Assembly (NCBI GenBank): GCA_963693305.1
Contig: OY855914.1
Location: 18,509,472-18,573,471 of the forward strand
Length of the DNA: 64,000 nucleotides
Reading direction: 5' to 3'
Origin: Meandrina meandrites
Lineage: Eukaryota > Cnidaria > Anthozoa > Scleractinia > Meandrinidae
Shown: positions 45,319 to 56,883 of the stretch, one piece after another
How positions within the stretch are numbered: the first letter of the stretch is position 1
How the letters are laid out: each line of letters starts with the position of its first letter
Notes under the pieces: model-generated
Databases searched by the model: none
Seen by the model: only the letters and a program-made list of their open reading frames with translations
What the model was told of the DNA's origin: nothing
Program-made: the position numbers and the translations under genes

Positions 45319-48300
45319 ATCTTGAAGTCACGGCATCCGGATCAACACAGTGTTTTAATATGTCGACAGAACTTGTCCTTATGTGACGGCCAAAAACCGT
45401 AGTGTTGAAATCTTGAAGATCCCTACCAGCTTCTTTATCTTGTCAGAACCTCAAGAACGCTTTGGTAATCGCCGTGCCTGCATTAACGTGCAAAAGGTCT
45501 TGAAATTCCCAGCAGCCTGTAGCATTTTCTCTCGCGCAATTATCGTGTAATATAACAACACGTTATCGTAACGGAAATTGTAGGAATTAGCAAATGATGT
45601 CAAGGCGAGGCACAATGACATGTAGCAAATTACTGGCGTATCGAGTGAACTTGTAAAGCCGCCACTAAAAGCAAAAGAACTGCTCAATTATTTACGTTTT
45701 TCCGCGTGGCTTCAGGCAAAGCTTGCAGGTGAATTTAACGGGTCACAACTTTAAGTTCTATTGACGTTGTCAATATAGATACTTCAGGGTGGCATTTAAG
45801 AGAGAGCCTCCGCGGAATCGAAACTGAGATCTAGAAAAATATTTGGTTCAAATTTTTGGTGATAAGTTGTTTTATAATCCGTGACAGCAGATGACATCGT
45901 GCTTATTATTTTCTGCGAATCCGTGTCTTGTAAAAGGAATTCTTCACCGGGAATAAGACTGAATTCATAAAGGTGTTCAGTTCAATAAACTTTTTTATAC
46001 TTTGTTTTGAGCCGATGCCTTGAGCTGTGAACAAATTGCAATACGACGACAAAGGGAAACACACGTTTTAATTGGAAACAAGTCCATTCCCATTCAATGG
46101 CAGCGTGTGTCAGCATTAACAGATTAAGATTTGCTGTCGGTCGCGGACAAGCGACATATTTCACTTTGGAGGCCACAAAGCTTCCCGTGGGCATATTTTT
46201 CCGAATGTTTGCTACGACCAGCTTTGCACCGTCCCTTTTGCAAGAAACAGCGTTGCGTTGTCGCAGCGGGAAATTAGACACGTGACTCCACTGAATTCGC
46301 GCCAAAAAATAGCACAATGCTTTGACTGATAGGTCCTCTGGAGAAACAAATACACTTCGACGGTTTTCGCATTGGTGCCTGTTAACCACTTTTCTACTGT
46401 TTTTATTGTAAGAAAGCAGGAAACTGAAGGACGTGACCACTGCAGGTACAAATATTGCGGTCATAAGAAACACAGGAGCCTCAGGGGATAAGATACGCTA
46501 AAAATGATTCCTCTTTGCACGGCGGTAGAAAGAATGCATCGAAAGTGAGAACTGTAACACTAGATAATTTTTGACAAAATGAACTGTTTCTAGAACTTTT
46601 TACAAGTTGCGTGCTGAACGCTCTCATTTTTGTGTAGATTTGACAAAGTAGATTTGAATTTAGTACGTCGTTGTATATATGCAGAATAGTGTCCCCAATT
46701 ATTCAAGAGGCAAGTCAATTACATACGTATGATTCTGCAGAATAGAAGAAATGGAAGACAAGTAAATGGACTAAGCTTTTTTATCGCTTTGATAAATGTG
46801 TTCAAAAATAGCTGTTTCATGAAATTTAATTCCTTTAAAAAGGGTTACTAATTTTCTTCCTAGCCAATGAATAAACATTGAAATTCAAAGATCATTTTTT
46901 TTTCCGATTTCCGTACGCTGGGTTTTACTCTGTGAATCAGGATGGATAAAAGCCCGCACTACACGTAAATGTCTACCAGAAATAATAATAATAATAAAAA
47001 AAAAAATCGTCGAGAAGTCTAAACAGCTCGTTCACTCGATCTGCGTCATATTGTTTGACGTGCACAAAGCCGGCGACGTGCTAAGGCCGCTTTAGAATCG
47101 CTATTAAAATCGCCTCTGCAGACAATCAAACAAATAAGCTTTCCCGGTATCTCTTTGATATTATGGTATTAAAGAGACTACTTTATCGGCAAATTCATAA
47201 TTCAAAAGCCTCCTTACGAAATTATAATTACTTTTTATCTCAGTTAGGTGACGTATGCAGATAATTGTCACCGCCACCAAAATTGATCGTAGTTGTATAG
47301 AAATATTGTAAATTTTTGCTTTTCTTATACAAATGAAAAATGTCTTATAAGAGATTATACGTAAGAATAAATCGGAAATAGCATCAATATATTAAAATTT
47401 AATTTGACAACGCCGGTGAGTCGGACAGTTTAACATTTTCAAAATTGCTGATGCCAAGATTATGATGGAAGAAAGGCTTTGGAAAACAACGCTTTAGTAT
47501 CACCTGATCACAGCAAAGATCAACAGCTACACCTTAAGCCACGCTTCTTCTTTTTTTCCTCAGTGTTTTCCATCGTCTAGACAACTCAGTAATCATTTTT
47601 TTTGTAATTCAAATTACATCCTTTAAATGTGGTAAATTTTCTACTGACGCAAATGTCTTTCATTGACCTTTTGGACATAAACGCTTTCGGCCTACTGTTA
47701 GCATCGTCAAATTAAGAATTTTTTAAAAAAAGAAAAATGATTTGCATGAATCTACTTATGCCTCGCGGACATGTTGTTAATAGAAGGAACTTGCTTTTAT
47801 CACTTCAGTGGGATTCCAAATTTGAATATTGGAAAAGGGCTGCATGATACAGTCAAGGTTATTCCAGCGAGGCACTGTGATTTATAAACGGAAATTACTG
47901 TAGACTGAAAAAAACATCACTTATTATCCAATCAGGAACGCAAACGATGATTTGTGAACGTGCAACCTGGAACGTCAGGTTATTCCGAAAAGAGCACGTT
48001 TTTGTAAAATGATCAAAACAACCGAAAGCAAGATTTATTGATCTGTAACAGATAGAAAAAGCCTACAAAAACTGCGCTATTTCTGTTAAAAAGCACAAAG
48101 AAAAAACATCTCTGAATGAAGTAACAATAGCACAATAGAATCGTGGAGAAAACACGAGCATTGCGGATAATTGTCAGATAAAATTAAAGTTGGCGAAACT
48201 ATTAAACCCGACAAAATTCATTTGAACAAAAGGAAATAGAATGGTGTAACTCATTTACCGGCTACAAAAACGAAAAATGAAGGGTGGTGACGAATAATGA

Positions 48301-50570
48301 CCAAAAAGACGACGATAAAGATTTGCTTTCTGTTATTAAATTACTTGTGGAACAAAAGCTTTTCTTCATCTTAAAACACGACGGAAATTGGAGAACACTG
48401 CACTAGTTAGAGTAATTTAGAAATTGCGAAATTGACAAGTATTTTCTTTTTATTTTCTATTTCAAGTATTTCAAATAACGGAAAGACATGGCTTTGTTTT
48501 TTTTTCCCTATAATTTATGGTTTACATTTAACGCGCGTAACACAATGACACACGATTTTTTTCTAGCCAATCAGAGCGTCCGAAGAATACTATATCAATG
48601 CTCTCCCCCCGCAGAGGCAGAGGCTCCTTCAGTGGTGTATGACAAAAGAGGCCTCTGCGGAGAAGAGAAATATTATGGGGATTACAGTGATAATGAGCTA
48701 GTCTATGGGTAAAATTTTATGCGCGAAAATGTTACCGACCACTTTTGCGCGATTTTAGTGAAGTCTAAACTAGGAAAAGAAATAAGGGAATGATTTATTT
48801 TTGTCCTGACTTCTTCGAGTGCATGCTCTCAACGTCAGTTTCTAAGCAAGTGCTTGCGCGAGCATGCTAGAAAACAAATCTTAATTATAAAAAAAAACTG
48901 ATCAATATTACAAAACAACCACTAGTTGAACGAGTATGGAATTACCATTTTACACGGATTAATTTTTCTTGTTTTTCGCTCTTGTTAACCTCCATTTCAT
49001 ACCTTTCAAAACAATTACGTATAAGAGAGTTTCATTTTTCAAAAATACAAAAGGTTAAGTGCTTTCAGCCAATAAACAAATCTTTATCTAACACCTTTGC
49101 ATCACATCCGTTCACGGCTCGTTTCAACGCCTCCAAAAAATAAATAAAAAATAAAAATCTCATCACCTTTAAAATAAACATGTGATGAAGGAAAATGCGT
49201 TGTATAAACGATATTTATTCAGTCGTTTTGGCGTGTTGGTAAACTAACTCCCTCATTGGTCTCCTGAGCTCACTTCCCGCCAGATAATCAGCTTACATCT
49301 CGCCTAATTCTTACCGTCAACGGATCCGAGCAAAATCCCGGATATTTTTTTCTAGAAAACGCTCGTTAGTATCAAGAAAGCATAAAGAAATCGCCGATCG
49401 AGGTTTGTTTTTACAGCCGGAATTTTAATACTGATCGTTTTAGGTGTCCTTAACTGAATTTACATAGATATCCAAACCTCCGGCGGCGCTCACCTCAGTA
49501 TCGAGTAAAAAAACAGAAAGATAATTGCAGATCAGTGATTTCATTGGTTTAAAACCAATACAAGAAACTGAAACGTTGACAAAAGAACACAAAACATTTA
49601 TTTGCCTTAAGACAACTACGTGCGTGCAAAACAACGTTACCCTGATCTTCTTTCCTACAGAGAAAATAAACAGCTAGAAGCTTATTTTAATAAACATAAA
49701 CTGGATGTATAAGGTTTGATTTTGATACTTTTCGTTCTATCTTTTAAACATACTTCCCACGCACTCCTTTGCATGAAATTGTTGACAATCTTAAAATAAT
49801 TTTTCCTGCCTGCTGCAAATTCTGCCGAATGTCCATTGTCTTACCCCCTTTTTATAGGACACAATTGGTAATCTAACCATAGTAACATACCAGGTATTCT
49901 TGAACGTTTAATCGTCAGACAACTTAAGATACAGTCCTTCATGTGAGTGCCTTTTCACTGACACACGCCAAGTGGCACGCGCCTCGCACGCGACTCGTGT
50001 ATTCTCGAGATGAAAGGCCATCTGGTTGATATTTACAAATGAGACAGCGTGCCAAGCATTCAAGCTTCAGACGAAACAAGCAGCCGACTGAAGTTTCCTT
50101 TTCAGTTAAACTGCATGCGACATTTTTCGCTGTCTCGAGAATGCCGGGATCCTGCTGTGACAGTGAAACCACAGAGCAAATCAAAATAGGTGTATCGCAT
50201 ACTTTAAAACGTCACCGATATATCTCATCAATATGGCATTTGCCCTTTTAATAATAAAAGTCTTTCTGTCAAAATAATTCTTAAGATGTATAATCGATTC
50301 CTTATCAGCCGTTTGTTGACTTCCACGCTCGGGTTGATCATAAAAACACAATTTTCCCGGCAAGTTTATTTCCTGTTTAAGAAGCTTTGTTTCGAGTGAA
50401 AAAAAGCGCATTTACCGCAATGATATGCTTTTTTTCCTTCTGGCTGATTTAATCAAGTACAATAGAATTCCAAGCTTTCTTCACCTCTAAGCAAACACTA
50501 GAAATATCGATCAACGCTTTGAATTGGTACGTGACGACCGCAGATCTTATGAAAATTCGGAGTAATTAAA
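45319..50570. other. Long intergenic interval between A3 and A4
   Basis: About 5.2 kb. A minus-strand open frame at about 45982-46464 (ATG near 46464, about 160 residues) is the longest but has no recognised domain and may be chance or a decayed gene. AAT triplets plus an A run lie at about 46979-47005. A repeat fragment lies at 48598-48672. The rest is AT-rich and unremarkable. Confidence 0.35.
48598..48672. repeat. Short copy of the 14.7-kb repeat
   Basis: CCGCAGAGGCAGAGGCTCCTTCAGTGG and AGAGGCCTCTGCGGAG form imperfect inverted ends; the first matches 14741-14765. Confidence 0.45.
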
Positions 50571-52355
50571 ATGGCGGCTAACGAGAGTTTAACACAACCT
50601 GGCATCAAGGAGGCCCTTTCCTTCAAGATTTTCAAGATCACATTCTACTCTTTGATTCTTCTGCTGTGCCTCGTTGGAAACTCGATGGTCGTCTTCATCG
50701 TTTGCAGGACGAAACGCATGAGGATTCCGTCGAATCTGTTGATTCTTAACCTCGCACTTTGCGATTTAGTCACACCAATAACGAGCATTCCTTTTGATCT
50801 GGCTTTGGAAGAGAATGACTACATCTGGCCATTTGGAAGGGTGCTTTGCAAAACACTCTGGCCTTTGGCGACGCTTTCAGCAACTTCAGCATCGCTAACG
50901 TTGGCTTTCATCTCACTGGACCGGTATAGAGTCATCATGCACCCCTTTAAACAAAGGCTGAGCTCAAAACAAGTGAGATACTCAATTGGGGTGATCCATT
51001 TCTTGTCCCTGCTTTTCGTTTTGCCTTACGTCTACTTTCTGGATTTGGTAACCCAAAGTTGCGAGGAAACTTGGCCAGCGTTTTCCTACAGGCAGGCGTA
51101 TACTCTAGTCCTCTTCATTGCTCAATACGGAATACCGTTAGCGTTCATGACAGTCATGTACACTATTACTTTGTCGAACTTGCGACTAAGTTCCGGCATG
51201 TTTGAGAGCGCTCCACAGCCTCGTCCAAGTCGGGTTAGCATTGATGGAAACATGAATCAAGGAAGCAGCCGATTGGACATCGCTCGGGATTGCCAGCGTA
51301 AAACAAGTCGTACAACTCTCGGTCAGAGACACGATAGCGTTGTTAGCAGGGACCAAAATATTCGAGCAACAAAAATGTTCGTAACAGTGGTCATTGTCTT
51401 CGCGACGTGCAGGCTGCCAAACGAGATCTTTTGGCTATGGTCCGATTTTGGTGAAGGACACGAGAGCGAGGACTCTAACATAGCGGGGATAATATGCAGG
51501 ATGTTCACATACACCAACAGTATTTTCAACCCGGTTATTTACTGGATATTCAGCAAGGATTTCCAAAAGGGATTTAATGCAATATTTACCAGCTTATGGA
51601 AGCGGAAACGAAGTGGATTATCCGATGACGAACTGGATCAGGATGAAAAGAGATTTCATAAGCTCAGCACTTTGAGCGATTCAATCTCCTTTGTGTGGAG
51701 AAAATTTAGCCGTTCAAGAAGCGAAACTAATTTCCCACCAGACTCAAGGGAACACCAGGCTTTTTTAAAGCCAGAAAAAGGAACCAGCGTAGAAAATTCG
51801 CCTAATAAAGTGCCAAAGATTTCGATTGATTTTAACGAGAGGTCTGTGAACGGATTGAGCGAATCTTCAGGGATTACCAAAAAGAAAAGCCATACAACTC
51901 ATTTTGATGATTCTAATAGTTTTCTTACGCTTCCTTCGCAATCGAGACTCGCAAAATTGAGCGAAGAGTCATTGCGTGATAGCCTGGAACAAGTTATCAA
52001 ACTCAGGCGATATGGAACGGTTGAACCACCAAGGGAAGAGGCTATTGGCGAGTGTCATGTTATCAAAGTTACAAGAATGTCCATTGATGATCTATCCTCT
52101 TTACCAAGCGAAGTGGCTGACGAAACGACTCAGTCTTCGTCGGATTTAGCGGAAATGGGAAATCGTAAGGATCAGCCGACCTTTCGAGGATCTCTCTTAG
52201 AAGCAGAACTATTGTCAGACAACAATGAAAACATAAAAAGCTACAGCGATGCGTGCGAGAAGCAAACTTTAACCCATCAAGATTTAACACCAGTTTACTT
52301 CAAATACTCATCTTCATATTTGAACGAAACACCATTCAGAGAAACAACATGCTAA
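50571..52355 (+). CDS. Class A GPCR, peptide-receptor-like (family A, copy 4)
   Basis: A 594-residue single-exon receptor, the longest of the group; the ATG at 50571 begins MAANES with a sequon at N4. Landmarks: N37 (1.50); D65 (2.50); C93 and C164; DRY at 117-119; His143 at 4.50; P189 in TM5; TM6 reads C-R-L-P at 280-283, so 6.48 is Arg, where copies 1-3 have Met; NPVIY at 320-324. The post-TM6 signature is WLWSDFGEG. The cytoplasmic tail is about 260 residues, Ser-rich, with many possible kinase sites and RRYGTVEPP near 480, and ends RETTC. A possible polyadenylation signal AATAAA lies at 52744. A charged residue at 6.48 may give unusual basal activity; this is inference. Confidence 0.94.
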   Translation: MAANESLTQPGIKEALSFKIFKITFYSLILLLCLVGNSMVVFIVCRTKRMRIPSNLLILNLALCDLVTPITSIPFDLALEENDYIWPFGRVLCKTLWPLATLSATSASLTLAFISLDRYRVIMHPFKQRLSSKQVRYSIGVIHFLSLLFVLPYVYFLDLVTQSCEETWPAFSYRQAYTLVLFIAQYGIPLAFMTVMYTITLSNLRLSSGMFESAPQPRPSRVSIDGNMNQGSSRLDIARDCQRKTSRTTLGQRHDSVVSRDQNIRATKMFVTVVIVFATCRLPNEIFWLWSDFGEGHESEDSNIAGIICRMFTYTNSIFNPVIYWIFSKDFQKGFNAIFTSLWKRKRSGLSDDELDQDEKRFHKLSTLSDSISFVWRKFSRSRSETNFPPDSREHQAFLKPEKGTSVENSPNKVPKISIDFNERSVNGLSESSGITKKKSHTTHFDDSNSFLTLPSQSRLAKLSEESLRDSLEQVIKLRRYGTVEPPREEAIGECHVIKVTRMSIDDLSSLPSEVADETTQSSSDLAEMGNRKDQPTFRGSLLEAELLSDNNENIKSYSDACEKQTLTHQDLTPVYFKYSSSYLNETPFRETTC

Positions 52356-53985
52356 AATTAATCACCTTCCCATCTGTATAAAATTTCATGTATGCATTCA
52401 ATTCAGTGCAGGATATATTTCAGGAGCACATCCATCTTTGTAATTGTTTCACTTTTTAATTATGCACACACAGCAGTGCGTCTACTAAAAGTGTCAAAAG
52501 CTGAATAGAAACATTAGACGCGTTGTGCCTTATTACCCAGCAGCGTATCGCCCAGCCCATAAATTCCTATATTGACCCGAGGCAATAGAACTATAAATAC
52601 TCACAGAATCCTCTTAAAGTAAAAGCTTTTTATACGACATTTCTAAAACAAATGTGTCTTACATGTGAGTTAATGTAGATGAACTTGACGCCATTCCTAT
52701 ATCGATATCAGTTTCCTTCAAATTTAAAATGGGCACATTGTTGAATAAACAAAACTTTTAGTGCTAGGTCTGTAAATAACTGCGGGAGACACAACTGAAT
52801 CACTGATGCACGTTGAAACCCCGACAAAAGAAGAAAATGTATAACTCAGCAAGATAGCGCAAAAATAAACTTGCTTCATTGTATTGAGTTGGTAAAACGT
52901 GTCGCTTTTAACCTAGTACAGTAACAAGTAAACTTAATTCACTGCTCCCTTAGCTTGATCTAAGAATCCAGCTCTTCCCTCCAACAAGCAACGTGGCGTC
53001 CGTGGCCCTCGAAGGCAGTTATGTTCCAGTTTATTCGAAAGCGAAGTCACAGCTGTCTCTACATTTGCTAAATATGAGTAGTATGTTTATGTTTTATTTT
53101 AGAGCACACAAAATGTTATTAAAAACATTTGAGCAAATACAGGTTAACGCGAGAAGCGGACGTCACGTGGTCTATTGTGTACTTGGCGCGCTCCTCGCGA
53201 AGAAAAGAAATTTACGGCAATTGTGGCTCCGTGATGATATTGAAGATATGATGGTGATCATTCTTCCATCAAAGTGGCCATCTGGAACACGTTCCCCGAA
53301 ATGAACTACACGTTTAAATCTCTTTTAGCATCAAGTTTCATACATACAGAATGACCGATACTGATTGAGTAATACTACAGTCAGCAGAACAGCTTCAACA
53401 AGAGTAGACTAACGACAACAACAACAAAGCCACACTTAATTTATTCCAGAATAAAATACGAGATACAAAAATTAGTTACCTGAACAATTAAGATTTTCAG
53501 GTAGGTTACCAGTTACACTTATATATGATAAAGACCACAAAAAGTAACGCAAGAAGCAAAAGGAACTAAGAGTAACTAAAAAATATCCCCCAAAATAAGT
53601 TGTCTATTTGGGAGATCACGAGAATCCAATGAAGTCATGCAATTTTCCAGTGGTTTGCACTTGTGCTATTTGTTTTGATACATTGTAAACGTTAAGAACG
53701 CTATCTGCTCCAACATCAACAACAAATAATTCAGATATATTTCACAGATTTTAATGTAATCAACATCGATATCAAGAGTCCATCAGGACCGATCACTATT
53801 TTGGGCTACCGATGCATGAGTATTTCGGATAACTCTCATTATTTAGGTAACAAGATGTCCGTAAATGTTATTATTCCATCAAGATTTTACTTTTGTGGAG
53901 CATAGTAATATTTTTCTTCGGTATTCGTGAGTACCGTTCATCATCAACAATGATAATTCAAGAAACTGGTATCAATATCGAACGC
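52356..53985. other. Intergenic downstream of A4
   Basis: Probable 3' UTR to about 52750. A frame at 52993-53304 lacks an ATG start and known motifs. No other feature. Confidence 0.35.
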
Positions 53986-54046
53986 AGACGTATTTCCGGC
54001 TCTCCGCTGAAAGGTAACGAGAAGCAACAGCCGGAAATACGTCTAT
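53986..54046. repeat. Short inverted-repeat element
   Basis: AGACGTATTTCCGGCT at 53986 is mirrored by AGCCGGAAATACGTCT at about 54029-54044, with a loop of about 30 bases. Miniature element or hairpin. Confidence 0.6.
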
Positions 54047-55217
54047 GTGCGTAGACTGTATCTCGTATTTGAGTGTACCCCAATGTCGGTTATCATCACA
54101 ATTCTAAACCTTCCAAACTACAGCATGCATCATTTAGAATTAGTCGTTTTTGACTCTCTTATTTTTGTCTCGACTTATTTTGTTAATGCGAAATTTAGTA
54201 AAACTTTACGTTCAACTCGCTTGTAACAAATTCTCACCGGGAGCCCCCACTCCCAAACGCCCCGGCCAGGTTGAGGTAAGATAGGGGAAGAGGCGAGCCC
54301 GGAGGCGGAAAGGAGCGGGGGCTAAGGCACAAAGGCGAGCCCTCGCTGCGGCTGGGGAGGAGGGTGGGGCGACAATCTGATGTCGCGTCCGTTTCAACGA
54401 AAAGAGGATTAAAAAGGACAAAACAGGACTATTTATACTTAACTCGAGTAAAATTATGCATAACAGATTCCCTTGAGGATATACAGTATATACAGTACAT
54501 GCATGGGATCTCAACGGAACTAGGGGCGTTTGTGCATGACGACTCCCAGTGAGGTTAGTATTGCTGGTGATCGAGTTGTATACCACCCCCGCCCCCACCC
54601 CCCACTCGAAAGCCTCCTCCCCTTATAATACAAAGCTAACAACATACCTAACACCTTCCCGTAATTTGCATTTTATTACAGGCAGCTTGAAGATGCAATT
54701 GACAAACGCTTAGTATGAACCATTAAAGCATAGTCAAATTCAACTAACGTCAAAATCTGTTGCCATGGCAAAGCCTGAAGAGGTCAAAGATTTTTGCTTT
54801 TTGAGCTGAGCCTGAGTTTTTTTGTCTAATTGACAAAACAGACATTTTGATAATATCTTAAGTTGGGTTAAGGGCACGTTTTAACACTTGAAATATACAC
54901 GTATATATTTCACCGATAGCTCTGAGACCCACCAGATTTTTAAAAACATTTTTAAAATGCCTGTTACTGGTTGGGGAAAGTATACCAAACTAAACTATTG
55001 ATGGTGAATGCCTAAAATTGGACTTCATGTACATTAAATCATACTGCAAAGTTTAAGTTCATTTGCACAAAAGAGGCACACGCTAGTTACGGAGTTGAAC
55101 CCAAATCAAGCAGTCGGGGTTGCACATTTTTTCTTTCGTAAACGAATTTTTTTCTACTAAAATGCGTGTTACTACTCAGGATCGAACCTGGATCCTCCAA
55201 GGTCGATTTCCGACGTT
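54047..55217. other. Intergenic with a GC-rich patch
   Basis: GC-rich stretch at 54230-54380 (GGCGAGCCC repeated twice) with open frames rich in Ala/Pro/Arg that look compositional. C-rich runs near 54583-54603. Otherwise AT-rich. Confidence 0.35.
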
Positions 55218-55310
55218 CTCTCGAGTGTGGTCTTTGCATTTCCGATCCCGAGCAGCAGCTGGTAATATAATCGAGTCCACGGAACCTCTAGCATGCCAAT
55301 GTAAACGTCC
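55218..55310 (+). repeat. Diverged copy of the 14.1-kb repeat
   Basis: CTCTCGAGTGTGG, CGAGCAGCAGCTGGTAAT and AATCGAGTCC parallel 14150-14208. A C-run follows at about 55348-55363. Confidence 0.45.
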
Positions 55311-55363
55311 CTCTTTCACAACTCCACCACCACGTTAATCCGCCAACCCCCCCCCCCCCCCGC

Positions 55364-56042
55364 AAACCTATATAGCCCTAATTTCATGTAACAATCAGAG
55401 CACAGTTTTGACCTAGGCTTAAACTAGCGCTGAGGAAGAGCTAGAGCTAGAGGAGATATTGCATCGTCTATTCCGCGACCGTTTATGAAAGGGAAATCAG
55501 CGTTGGGGTTCGAGCACTGCCCGGAGTCATAAAGAGCCTCTAGATGGCAGTACGAGTTCGAGAACGACTTTTGAATCTCAACCCAGTTACGTCCCCGGAG
55601 ACCTGATTCCTATCCTGTTCAATTTCCCCTCAGGGCGCTTTTCTCTTCAAACTTTCCAGTTAAAAAAGCGCGTTTGGAAAGAGGTTACTCCCTGTTGCTA
55701 ATAACCAGTGGGATGACAGCGGTACAAGCTTGGTGCTAAAAAGTGATGATCGAAATCGTTCTAAGCATTATAGGTCTCGACGCACGTACTCGTGCTTAAT
55801 CCCGTACTTGTGCGTTGATCTTAAGGTCCCTGGCACTGTGCTGAGTTGTTAAGTGTGACAGTTTACAGCAGCACCCGACAGATCATTTCGGCGAATATCC
55901 TGTTGCTTTCGGAGAGGTGCAAATGTTGTTTTGGGTAAGGGGAAAACGCCCACTGCAGCTACGATTTTCGGGAAGGCAACAACAGCTCGCAAAATTGAGT
56001 TATGCCTTTTTTTCCTTAAAAGTTTCTGCCACTTTGATATTC
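55364..56042. other. Intergenic, nothing firm
   Basis: No feature recognised. Confidence 0.3.
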
Positions 56043-56201
56043 AGGGTCGCCCACTACCTCTCGGAACGAGTTACTTCATTGGTTCTTCAAACAATAGATA
56101 ACAGGTCATAACAATGCCCCTATCCCTGAATAACAGTACAGGTAGTGTTTACAGCGGGCGAATGAAAATAGAGGTTCCAGCGAGGTAGTTTCTTACTGGA
56201 T
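56043..56201 (+). mobile_element. Miniature element, ACTACCTC ends, copy 1
   Basis: ACTACCTCTCGGAAC at 56052 and GTTCCAGCGAGGTAGT at 56174-56189 are inverted ends. The unit and its flank match 56726-56883 in direct orientation at about 90 percent by eye. Confidence 0.7.
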
Positions 56202-56725
56202 ATTCAGCTAGAAAATTCGAAAAGATATATCAAACCGCGTTAGGTTACAAAAATGTGCCAAAAGGCCCTAAACGATACGGGAACGCAGCACAACGGCATT
56301 CCAAGACTTTTGACTAGATCCGGGGGAGAGGGAGGGGGAGGGGGGGTACTTTCTATAGTGCACTTTGTGAAAAGGGTACCATTTTCTATCAAAGGTATAT
56401 GAAAGGGTGGACCTTTTCTGTCAAAAATGGCCTATAAAGTAGCTATCCCCCACTCGGGGACTAAATTTCCTCGTGGGGTTCTCCTTACTTTATCGATACT
56501 TAATCACAGTGCCTCTATCAGTTCACCCAGGTGCACGAATGCATGGTCAAATGGCACTAGCATGGTTTTCATCAACGAATAGTTATGCAGCTCTCGTAAG
56601 CTTGTAATTCTACTGGTCCTCTAGTGTAGCAGCTGCTATTGTTTTGGGGGCTAGGGGCATTGTTCTTGTTGTTTGTTCTATTGTTCTCTCAGCCACTCAT
56701 GTGAGACCTTACGAGAGCTGCATGG
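56202..56725. other. Spacer between two direct copies
   Basis: Holds a G-rich run at 56319-56347 and a small inverted pair, GCAGCTCTCGTAAG (56589) and CTTACGAGAGCTGC (56708). No gene. Confidence 0.45.
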
Positions 56726-56883
56726 CAGGGTCGCCCACTACCTCTCAGAACGAGTTTCTTCATTGGTGCGTAAAATAATAGATAACAGGTCATAACAATG
56801 CCCCTAGCCCTGAATAACAATAGAGGTAGTGTTTACAGGGGGCGAATGAAAATAGAGGTTCCAGAGAGGTAGTGTCTTACTGG
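56726..56883 (+). mobile_element. Miniature element, ACTACCTC ends, copy 2
   Basis: Same ends (ACTACCTCTCAGAAC and GTTCCAGAGAGGTAGT) and the same flanking GGGTCGCCC and TTACTGG as the copy at 56043. Confidence 0.7.

Noticed and set aside
45982..46473. 160-residue minus-strand gene
   Set aside because: No domain, an odd composition and no supporting context; left as a possible chance frame.
54212..54598. 128-residue minus-strand frame rich in Ala, Pro and Arg
   Set aside because: Compositional effect of a GC-rich patch; no motif, and repeats such as GGCGAGCCC explain the open frame.
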